Assembly: GCA_035499415.1 (NCBI GenBank)
Contig: DATJYV010000239.1
Coordinates: 1-10,859, forward strand
Direction of reading: 5' to 3'
Length of the DNA stretch: 10,859 nucleotides
DNA from: DATJYV01 sp035499415
Lineage (GTDB): Bacteria; Bacteroidota; Ignavibacteria; UBA10030
A model generated the notes under the pieces. The model did not search any database. It saw only the letters and a program-made list of their open reading frames with translations, and was not told the origin of the DNA. The translations under genes were made by a program, and so were the position numbers. Below, piece after piece: positions 1 through 6,156 of this stretch (position 1 is its first letter; each line of letters starts with the position of its first letter).

Positions 1-801
1 GTTGGCGGACAGCAGGGTTGCGGCGCTCTCGTTCTTCACGACAACCTCGATAAGACCACGACTGCTGCAAAGCAGGGCGGGCGTTTTGTCGGGTGCCTCG
101 CCGAAGCTGCGCACCCAGGTTGTCACCATCGATGTGCCGACCGTTATGAGGGAAAACTGCTGCATGGCTTTCTCGATGGACGGCACGGCGATGTTCGTGA
201 CGATATTGCCGAATCGGTCGATGTGGACCACCGAGGGTTTTGTGACATCCTCGCGGACACGGACAAAGGGGGATGAAACCTGACGCCACTCGCTGCGCAC
301 TCCGAGATCCTGGATCTTGATCCCGCGTGATATGTGCGCGGCGAGGGGAGCGAAAATATCGCGCCCGTGGAACGTCGACGACACCTCTTCAAGCATGTAT
401 TTTCTCGCCCGGTCAAATCGCAGTTCCACAAGAGTCCCTTTGGAATTGTCGGCGAATATCAGGTCGAGCAGGCCGTTGTCCGGGGCAAGGAAGATTCTTT
501 TGTCGACTTCCGCAATGAGGATGCGACGGTCCGTTCCCACGCCGGGGTCGACAACGCAGACGAAGATGGTGCCCGGGGGAAAATAGCGGTAGCTGGACCA
601 CAGGAGATATCGCGCCTGGCTCACTTGTTGAGGCACAACCCCGTGAGAGATGTCCACGATGGCGGCGGACGGGTTTGTCCCGAGGATGACACCCTTCATC
701 GTGGCGACGAAGTGGTCCGTCAATCCAAAATCCGTAAGGAGTGCGATGACGGGAGGTGTGAGCCGCGACGTCTGTTTGCGTCGGTCAGTTGTGGGCGTCA
801 T
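1..801 (-). CDS. S-adenosyl-L-methionine hydrolase (adenosine-forming), DUF62 / SAM hydroxide adenosyltransferase, 3' end cut by window edge
   Basis: The reading frame is open from the ATG at 801 to the left edge, giving 267 residues with no stop; only a few residues are probably missing. Near the N-terminus is LLTDFGLTDHF (21-31), the family's opening motif. VDPGVGTDRR (84-93) and FHGRD (144-148) supply the Asp85, Arg92 and His145 expected of the Asp-Arg-His triad that activates water in this family. The C-terminal domain shows HIDRFGNIVTNI (193-204) and an RGLIEVVVKN segment near the end, as in full-length members. The family cleaves SAM to adenosine and L-methionine in the cytoplasm; its physiological role is unclear, perhaps SAM homeostasis. 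The start lies 8 nt after the preceding stop. No Shine-Dalgarno site is visible, so translation is probably coupled. The fold family is related to chlorinase/fluorinase enzymes, but the hydrolase triad makes halogenation unlikely. Confidence 0.9.
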   Translation of the reverse strand, partial: MTPTTDRRKQTSRLTPPVIALLTDFGLTDHFVATMKGVILGTNPSAAIVDISHGVVPQQVSQARYLLWSSYRYFPPGTIFVCVVDPGVGTDRRILIAEVDKRIFLAPDNGLLDLIFADNSKGTLVELRFDRARKYMLEEVSSTFHGRDIFAPLAAHISRGIKIQDLGVRSEWRQVSSPFVRVREDVTKPSVVHIDRFGNIVTNIAVPSIEKAMQQFSLITVGTSMVTTWVRSFGEAPDKTPALLCSSRGLIEVVVKNESAATLLSAN

Positions 802-809
802 GCAACCAG

Positions 810-1826
810 CTAGCTTGGCTTCGGAATCGCGACGGCTTTACCCCTCGAGGCGGAGCGGTAGATCGCGTCAACGATGCCCATGCGGTGGACGGATTCCTCT
901 CCCGTCGAGATGACCGGATGAAGCCCGCGGAGCGCACCCACCCAGTGCTTGAGTTCGTTTTCGTACGATTTGCGGTACGTCGCCTGCGGCAGCTCCGTCG
1001 ATGCAGGCGCGACGTTGACGAGACTCCCATGCATGCGTTTGAGGATGCGAAACGGGTTGAGCGATCCACTTCCTTCCGTACCGAAGCAGTCGCAGTAGAA
1101 GAAATCGGCATTCGATTCGAACGACCAGCTCGCCTCGATCGTCAGCGTCGAACCGTCGCGCATCTTCAGAAAGATGATGGATGAATCTTCCACATCCTTC
1201 GTGAAATGGCGATAATTCGTCGCCGTGACCTCCTTGACGTCGGGATAGCCCATCATCCAGAATGCGAGGTCGAACATGACGATCCCCAGGTCGAGGACGA
1301 CGCCTCCCCCCGACTGTTCCTTTCGCGTCAACCAAACGCTCTCCACGCCGAGCTTCTTGAACCATCCCGCCTTCGCGTAGAACACCTTGCCGATCGACCG
1401 GTCTTCGATGAAACTCTTGAGGATCATCGCATCCGGGCGGAAGCGGTTGTTCATTCCAACCATAAGTTTCCGGTGATGCTTTTTTGCCGCGGCCGCGATA
1501 TCCACCGCTTCCTTCTGGGTGCGGGCGAGGGGTTTCTCCACGAGCACGTCTTTCTTCGCATCGAGCGCCATGACCGCCATTTCGCGGTGCATCAGCGTGG
1601 GCGTGCAAACGTCCACCGCCGTCATCTCCTCCTCCTCGGCGAGCATTCGTTCAAGACTGTCGTACCAACGGGGAATTCCGAACTTCGACGCAACGAACTG
1701 TGCCTTGGCCTTGTCGATGTCGCAAACCGCCAGGATCTCGGCATCCGGGAGTTTGGTCAGAATCGGGAGATGGATCGTCTGGCAGATGGTCCCCAAGCCA
1801 ACGATCCCGATTCGTGCCTTTTCCAT
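810..1826 (-). CDS. Gfo/Idh/MocA family NAD(P)-dependent oxidoreductase, substrate unknown
   Basis: This 338-residue protein has the two-domain layout of the family. The N-terminal Rossmann fold begins RIGIVGLGTIC (5-15), in which the usual last Gly/Ala of the dinucleotide motif is Cys15. An acidic residue at the end of strand 2 (Asp36 or Asp38 in VCDIDKAKA) suggests NAD preference. EKPLA (97-101) carries the conserved lysine Lys98. The C-terminal alpha/beta domain starts around residue 125 (NNRFRP). The GGG..LDLG...D motif (173-186) is present, but the normal catalytic histidine position is Val183. Members oxidise or reduce sugars, inositols or related polyols, or act in cell-surface sugar synthesis; nothing here identifies the substrate. 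It starts 13 nt after the dxs stop without a visible Shine-Dalgarno site and ends 8 nt before the SAM hydrolase gene, so it is probably co-transcribed with both. Confidence 0.9.
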   Translation of the reverse strand: MEKARIGIVGLGTICQTIHLPILTKLPDAEILAVCDIDKAKAQFVASKFGIPRWYDSLERMLAEEEEMTAVDVCTPTLMHREMAVMALDAKKDVLVEKPLARTQKEAVDIAAAAKKHHRKLMVGMNNRFRPDAMILKSFIEDRSIGKVFYAKAGWFKKLGVESVWLTRKEQSGGGVVLDLGIVMFDLAFWMMGYPDVKEVTATNYRHFTKDVEDSSIIFLKMRDGSTLTIEASWSFESNADFFYCDCFGTEGSGSLNPFRILKRMHGSLVNVAPASTELPQATYRKSYENELKHWVGALRGLHPVISTGEESVHRMGIVDAIYRSASRGKAVAIPKPS

Positions 1827-1839
1827 TGCAGGAAGGAGA

Positions 1840-3774
1840 TTACGTTTCGATCAATTCGAGGGCGGTCTTGCCGTGCCTCGACGAAAGGAACTCTTTTGTG
1901 ACGGCGGCGATTCCTGCGGCGTCAAGCCGGAGGATGCGGTGGAGCTCCTGCGGAGTCCCGTGGTCGACAAATTCATCGGGGAGGCCGTGGAGCTTCACGA
2001 GCGTATCGGTGAATCCGAGCTTGCAGAGTGACTCCAAAACCGCGGAACCAAAGCCCCCCTGGATCACATTGTCTTCCACGGTTACGATACTTCCGATGCG
2101 GCCGGCGAGCTCGCGTATGCGCTCGTCATCCAGCGGCTTCACAAACCGCATGTTCACGACTTCCGCCTCAATGCCTTCTTTCGAGAGGATCTCTGCCGCG
2201 CCTTGCGCGCCGGGGACCATGTTTCCGATCGCAAGAAGCGCAACATCTTTCCCCGTTCGCAGGGTTTCCGCTTTTCCAATTTCCAGCCTGGCGAATTGCT
2301 TCCGAAGCGGAACCCCGAGGGCATTGCCGCGCGGATACCGGAGCGCAATCGGACCTCCCCGATACTCGACCGCCGTGTAGAGCATGTCGCGCAATTCCTG
2401 TTCGTCTTTCGGCGCCATGACGACCATTCCCTGGATGCAGCGAAGATAGGAAAGGTCGAGCGCCCCATGATGCGTCGGTCCGTCGGCGCCGACAATCCCG
2501 CCCCGATCCATCACGAACACGACGTGCAGATGCTGAAGCGCGCAGTCGTGAATCACCTGGTCGTATGCGCGTTGGAGAAATGTCGAATAGATCGCCGCGA
2601 CCGGAATCCAACCCTCCGTCGCCATTCCAGCGGCGAACGTGACCGCGTGTTGTTCGGCAATCCCGACATCGAAGAAGCGGTCGGGCATTGCCTTTTGGAG
2701 AATCGTCAGGCCGGTGCCGTCCGGCATTGCCGCGGTAATCCCCACGACCCGCGGGTTGTCCTTGCAGATTTCCAGGAGCGCATTCCCGAAGATGGTCGTA
2801 TAGGCGGGCGATTCGTTTGCCTTCTTGGGAGAAATCCCCGTGATCTTATCGAACGGAGTCACGCCGTGCATCCCCGTCACTTCCTTTTCTGCGGGCGCGT
2901 ACCCTTTGCCTTTCTCTGTGATCGTGTGGATCAGGATCGGGCCGTTGAGGTCCTTGACGTGCCGGAAGATTTCCACCAGTTTCACGACGTTGTGGCCGTT
3001 GAATGGCCCGAAATAGCGAAACCCCAGCGCCTCAAAGAGCATTCCCGGCGTGATGACGGCTTTCATCCCCGTCTCGACCTTATGTGCGATCGCGCGCAGC
3101 CGGTCTCCAAAAGTGTCAAGCTTTCCCGTCAGCTCCCACACGTTGGACTTGAACCTGTTATAGCTCGGGTGCGTGAGCATTTCGTTGAAGTAGTTGTGGA
3201 GCGACCACAGCGTAGGGCGGACCGACGAGAGCGACACCATCTGATTGTCGTTGAGGACGACGATCATGTCCTTCTTCAACAACCCCGCATTGTTCATCGC
3301 CTCGTACGCCATGCCTCCCGTCAGGGAGCCGTCACCCACGATGGCTACAACCTTAAAATGCTTCCCCGCAAAGTCCCGCGCCGTAGCCATGCCCAAGGCG
3401 GCGGATATCGCCGTGCTCGCGTGGCCGGCGCCGAAGGTGTCATATTCGCTCTCGGAGCGCTTCAGGAATCCGCTCAACCCGTCGAGCTGGCGCATCGTCC
3501 CCATCCGGTCTTTCCTGCCGGTGAGAATTTTGTGAGGATACGCCTGATGCCCGGTGTCCCACACGAGACGGTCTTCGGGTGTTTGAAATACGTAGTGAAG
3601 GGCGACGGCAAGCTCCACCGCGCCGAGACCCGCCCCGAAATGACCACCGGTCTTTGAAACGGAATCTATCAGAAATTCCCGCACATCTGCGCAAACGGCC
3701 CGTAACTCGGACACGCGAAGTTTCCTGAGGTCCGCGGGATATTCGATGCCATCAAGATATTTGTACGTGCTCAT
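1840..3774 (-). CDS. dxs: 1-deoxy-D-xylulose-5-phosphate synthase
   Basis: The enzyme condenses pyruvate and glyceraldehyde 3-phosphate, with thiamine diphosphate, to form 1-deoxy-D-xylulose 5-phosphate. This is the entry step of the MEP isoprenoid pathway and also feeds thiamine and pyridoxal synthesis. The 644-residue length fits the family. Visible motifs are GGHFGAGLG (43-51, His45), GHQAYPHKILTGR (75-87), the thiamine diphosphate/Mg site GDGSLTGG (147-154) with NDN (175-177), the catalytic Glu374 in GIAEQHAVTFAAG, Arg402 in FLQRAYDQ, and DRGGIVGADGPTHHG (423-437). A transketolase C-terminal domain follows from about residue 505. After NDN the sequence reads QMVSLSSVRPTLW instead of the usual MSI..NVGAL type, an odd variant. 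The start overlaps the xseB stop by 4 nt (ATGA), with GGAG about 4 nt upstream. Dxs following xseB is a common bacterial arrangement. Confidence 0.97.
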   Translation of the reverse strand: MSTYKYLDGIEYPADLRKLRVSELRAVCADVREFLIDSVSKTGGHFGAGLGAVELAVALHYVFQTPEDRLVWDTGHQAYPHKILTGRKDRMGTMRQLDGLSGFLKRSESEYDTFGAGHASTAISAALGMATARDFAGKHFKVVAIVGDGSLTGGMAYEAMNNAGLLKKDMIVVLNDNQMVSLSSVRPTLWSLHNYFNEMLTHPSYNRFKSNVWELTGKLDTFGDRLRAIAHKVETGMKAVITPGMLFEALGFRYFGPFNGHNVVKLVEIFRHVKDLNGPILIHTITEKGKGYAPAEKEVTGMHGVTPFDKITGISPKKANESPAYTTIFGNALLEICKDNPRVVGITAAMPDGTGLTILQKAMPDRFFDVGIAEQHAVTFAAGMATEGWIPVAAIYSTFLQRAYDQVIHDCALQHLHVVFVMDRGGIVGADGPTHHGALDLSYLRCIQGMVVMAPKDEQELRDMLYTAVEYRGGPIALRYPRGNALGVPLRKQFARLEIGKAETLRTGKDVALLAIGNMVPGAQGAAEILSKEGIEAEVVNMRFVKPLDDERIRELAGRIGSIVTVEDNVIQGGFGSAVLESLCKLGFTDTLVKLHGLPDEFVDHGTPQELHRILRLDAAGIAAVTKEFLSSRHGKTALELIET

Positions 3775-4010
3775 GTATCTCCGATATCGCTCAGCTCGAA
3801 TTGACCGCCCAGGTCCTTGGTCAATCGTTTGATCCGCAATTCGGTTGCCTTCAGCTTTTCACCGCACTCCCGGGAGATCCGCACGGCTTCCTCATACAAC
3901 TCGACGGCCTGTTCCAGCGGAATCTCACCCTGCTCGAGCGACTCGACGATGTTCTCGAGTCGTTTGATTGATTCTTCGAGCGTACCGCGCTTGATTTTCC
4001 GCGGGCTCAC
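3771..4010 (-). CDS. xseB: Exodeoxyribonuclease VII small subunit
   Basis: This 79-residue protein is close to the usual length of about 80. It shows the XseB pattern: an N-terminal helix with LEESIKRLENIVESLEQGE (11-29), then PLEQAVELYEEAVRI (31-45) and a charged C-terminal helix with CGEKLKATELRI. XseB is a helical hairpin; several copies bind each large subunit to form exonuclease VII, which degrades single-stranded DNA in both directions in the cytoplasm. The start codon is GTG (4010-4008), overlapping the xseA stop by 4 nt (GTGA); a GGAG lies about 10 nt upstream. The stop overlaps the dxs start by 4 nt. Both overlaps indicate translational coupling in a single operon. The family match and position after xseA make this secure despite its small size. 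Confidence 0.95.
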   Translation of the reverse strand: MSPRKIKRGTLEESIKRLENIVESLEQGEIPLEQAVELYEEAVRISRECGEKLKATELRIKRLTKDLGGQFELSDIGDT

Positions 4011-5215
4011 GTATCTTCTTCTCCGGAACTCCTGACTTCGGTAAGAATCGTTCCATCGTGAAACTGAACGCTTGCTTCATCGCCCGGAATCCATTCCCGC
4101 GCCGTCGAAACAACGCTGTTTTTTTTGCGAACGATGGCATACCCGCGTCGAAGTACGGCGCTCGGGTTCAATGCTTCCAACCGCCTCCCAAGACCCACGC
4201 TCCGGTCGCTTGTCCGACGAACATGCTCCCGCATTCGAAGTATGAGGTCATGCTCCAGCTCATCGACCCGCTGCATCGATTCCCGAACGAGCCCGGCCGG
4301 TCGCGCAAATCCGCTTCCTGTGACAATTCGCTCGACCGACTCCGCGTATCTTTTCACGCCCTCTTCGATGGATTGTCGCACAGTATAGCACATATTGCGA
4401 ATAACTTCAAGAAGCTCAATTCTGTCGCGCACGACCATCTCCGCCGCAGCAGACGGGGTCGGCGCGCGAAGGTCGGCGACGAAGTCCGCAATCGTGAAGT
4501 CGACTTCATGGCCGACCGCACTCACCACGGGGATGCCCGACGCCGCGATCGCTCGAGCCACCACTTCTTCGTTGAACGACCACAGGTCTTCAGCCGAGCC
4601 GCCGCCACGCCCCACGATGATGACATCGATTTCTCCGTATTGATTCAGCGCACGCAATCCGTTTGCAATCTCTTCGGCCGCGCCCGGACCCTGAACGCGG
4701 ACGGGAAGGAGAATCAGTTCGATGGAAGGCATGCGCCGTTCCAGGACCGTCCGAATGTCGTGGAGCGCCGCTCCGCTCTCGGAAGTCACAACCCCGATGC
4801 GTTCCGGAAAAGAGGGGATCGGCTTCTTCCGCTCGGGGCGAAACAACCCCTCTGCGTCGAGCCGTTGTTTGAGACGCTCGAAGGCCAGCTGCAGCTCTCC
4901 AATCCCCTTCGGCTGGAGATGCTCCACGTCGAGCTGATAGCTTCCGCGAGGCGGATAAACCGTGATGCCGCCGCGTGCAACAACCTTCATCCCATCCTGA
5001 GGATCGAACAGGAGCCGCGCCGCCCGGTTGCGCCACATCGTCGCAGAGATCTGTGCTCCCTCATCCTTGAGCGTGAAGTACAGATGGCCCGACGTGTGAA
5101 ATTTGCAGTTCGAAATCTCTCCCTCGACCCACACGCGGGGAAACCGCAGTTCGATGGATGATTTGATCTGACGCGTGATTTCGCTGACTGAGACGACAGA
5201 TTGAGAAGGGGGCAT
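4007..5215 (-). CDS. xseA: Exodeoxyribonuclease VII large subunit
   Basis: This 402-residue protein is somewhat shorter than the 456 residues of E. coli XseA. An N-terminal OB-fold DNA-binding domain (about 8-105) contains VWVEGEISNCKFHTSGHLYF (28-47). The catalytic domain follows, with GVVTSESGAALHDI (141-154), VGRGGGSAEDLW (201-212) and SAVGHEVDFTIADFVAD (232-248), including Asp239. A helical segment (about 270-355) probably binds XseB, and the family C-terminal motif LNPSAVLRRGYAIV is present. The enzyme degrades single-stranded DNA to oligonucleotides and takes part in mismatch and damage repair. The ATG at 5215 gives the N-terminus expected for the family (VSVSEITRQIK); only a weak AGGA is seen upstream. 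It is the first gene of the leftward operon, divergent from bshB1. Expression likely starts within 5216-5346, but I could not pick a convincing minus-strand promoter there. Confidence 0.96.
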   Translation of the reverse strand: MPPSQSVVSVSEITRQIKSSIELRFPRVWVEGEISNCKFHTSGHLYFTLKDEGAQISATMWRNRAARLLFDPQDGMKVVARGGITVYPPRGSYQLDVEHLQPKGIGELQLAFERLKQRLDAEGLFRPERKKPIPSFPERIGVVTSESGAALHDIRTVLERRMPSIELILLPVRVQGPGAAEEIANGLRALNQYGEIDVIIVGRGGGSAEDLWSFNEEVVARAIAASGIPVVSAVGHEVDFTIADFVADLRAPTPSAAAEMVVRDRIELLEVIRNMCYTVRQSIEEGVKRYAESVERIVTGSGFARPAGLVRESMQRVDELEHDLILRMREHVRRTSDRSVGLGRRLEALNPSAVLRRGYAIVRKKNSVVSTAREWIPGDEASVQFHDGTILTEVRSSGEEDT

Positions 5216-5257
5216 CGGCTTGGTGTCCTAAGGAACTCTTGTCTCCGAGGTCTTCGA

Positions 5258-5273
5258 TGAAGCCCCGGCTTCA
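5258..5273. repeat. 16-bp near-perfect palindrome in the xseA/bshB1 divergent intergenic region
   Basis: The sequence has two 7-base arms, TGAAGCC and GGCTTCA, separated by two bases (CC). It lies 42 nt upstream of the xseA start and about 22 nt upstream of the -35 element of the bshB1 promoter candidate. It could be an operator bound by a dimeric regulator. No T-run follows it on either strand, so it does not look like an intrinsic terminator. One palindrome of this size can arise by chance. Confidence 0.35.
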
Positions 5274-5294
5274 GGCAAAATCGTCTCCATTGTG

Positions 5295-5325
5295 TTGTCT
5301 TTCATCCGGCTCATTGTTATATTTG
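5295..5325 (+). promoter_or_regulatory. Candidate promoter for bshB1
   Basis: TTGTCT (5295-5300) and TATATT (5318-5323) are separated by exactly 17 bp. They match the sigma-70 consensus at 4 of 6 and 5 of 6 positions. The downstream box continues to TATATTTG (5318-5325), which also fits the TAnnTTTG -7 element typical of Bacteroidota promoters. The bshB1 ATG lies 21 nt after the box, leaving a short leader. This is a sequence match only. Confidence 0.55.
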
Positions 5326-5346
5326 CATCGCCCATTGGTATTCCTT

Positions 5347-6075
5347 ATGCCTATTGACCTCCTTGTGATCGGTTCCCATCCGGACGACGTCGAGCTTACG
5401 TGCGCCGGAACTGTGGCAAAATTGGTGCGGCAAGGGCGTAAGGTCGTCATTGCCGACATGACTGAGGGGGAAATGGGAACGCGCGGCACGAGGGAAATTC
5501 GAAGCAAGGAGGCGAAAGAAGCCGCGGAGGTTCTTGGAGTCTCGGAACGGCGTAACCTCGGGATTCCCGATGCTGATATTCAGTGCAATCGGGAAAATAT
5601 CTCGGCCCTGGCGGCGCTCATCCGCGAGCTTCGCCCGAAGCTGCTCCTCATTCCCTATTCGCATGACCGCCATCCGGACCATGTACACACTCATCAGCTG
5701 TGCAAGGAGGCATGGTTCTATTCAGGTCTGAAGAAGTTTCAACTCGTCGGACAGCCTGCCGGCTCCCAGGAATTTCGCCCCGACGGCTGCTTCGAGTACA
5801 TGCAATGGTTTGAGTTTCAACCCTCCTTCATCGTCGACGTGAGCGACACATTCGAGGTCAAGCTCAAGGCAATCGCCGCATATAAATCTCAATTCCACAA
5901 TCCTTCCAGCACCGAACCCGAGACAAAACTGAGCCGTCCCCATTTCCTTACGATGACCGAGACCCGGAGCCGCCACTACGGCCAGAAAATAGGCGTTGAG
6001 CATGGGGAGCCGTTCTATTTCGAAGGTTCCCTTGGAATCGGCAGCTTCTTCGATCTGAAAATCGACAGGGGCTGA
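5347..6075 (+). CDS. bshB1: Bacillithiol biosynthesis deacetylase BshB1 (LmbE/PIG-L family zinc hydrolase)
   Basis: This 242-residue protein belongs to the LmbE/PIG-L deacetylase family. SHPDDVE (10-16) and HDRHPDHVHTH (106-116) hold the expected zinc ligands His11, Asp14 and His112, plus the catalytic pair Asp13 and His109. GEMGTRGTREIRSKEA (41-56) and NLGIPDAD (70-77) are typical of the BshB1 subgroup. BshB1 removes the acetyl group from GlcNAc-malate to give GlcN-malate, to which BshC then adds cysteine to make bacillithiol, a cytoplasmic low-molecular-weight thiol. The frame is open further upstream to 5239, but homology begins at MPIDLLVIGSHPDD and the promoter candidate lies just upstream, so I start at 5347. 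No Shine-Dalgarno site is visible. It is the only plus-strand gene, divergent from xseA and convergent with ccmF. Other GlcNAc deacetylases of the family are possible but less likely. Confidence 0.9.
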   Translation: MPIDLLVIGSHPDDVELTCAGTVAKLVRQGRKVVIADMTEGEMGTRGTREIRSKEAKEAAEVLGVSERRNLGIPDADIQCNRENISALAALIRELRPKLLLIPYSHDRHPDHVHTHQLCKEAWFYSGLKKFQLVGQPAGSQEFRPDGCFEYMQWFEFQPSFIVDVSDTFEVKLKAIAAYKSQFHNPSSTEPETKLSRPHFLTMTETRSRHYGQKIGVEHGEPFYFEGSLGIGSFFDLKIDRG

Positions 6076-6108
6076 CGCCTCCCGCATTCGCGTTGCAATT
6101 CCCCTAGA

Positions 6109-6134
6109 TTAAAAAACCGGCTGGGCGGCCGGTT
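6109..6134 (-). terminator. Rho-independent terminator of the ccm operon
   Basis: Read on the minus strand, a perfect 7-bp stem (AACCGGC/GCCGGTT) with a 6-nt loop is followed by a run of T residues. The stem arms are 6128-6134 and 6115-6121, and the run, partly inside the stem, ends at 6111. It starts 22 nt after the ccmF stop. On the plus strand no T-run follows the hairpin, so it is not an obvious terminator for bshB1. Confidence 0.82.
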
Positions 6135-6156
6135 CGATGATTGCGTTCGGGATTCG

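Noticed and set aside
268..275. Possible frameshift in the SAM hydrolase at a run of C residues
   Set aside because: A first reading counted six C residues; the sequence has five, and the frame continues intact into HIDRFGNIVTNI.
334..813. Plus-strand open frame of 159 codons
   Set aside because: It is the antisense shadow of the SAM hydrolase gene, whose minus-strand frame is unbroken and carries all family motifs.
2203..3657. Long plus-strand open frame of 484 codons
   Set aside because: It lies wholly antisense to dxs, which has complete family motifs. The plus-strand translation is rich in Arg/His/Asp and has no recognisable domain.
5239..5346. 36-residue N-terminal extension of BshB1
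   Set aside because: It has no family homology, and the promoter candidate falls inside it; family similarity starts at MPIDLLVIGSHPDD.
6109..6134. Bidirectional terminator serving bshB1 as well
   Set aside because: No T-run follows the hairpin on the plus strand.
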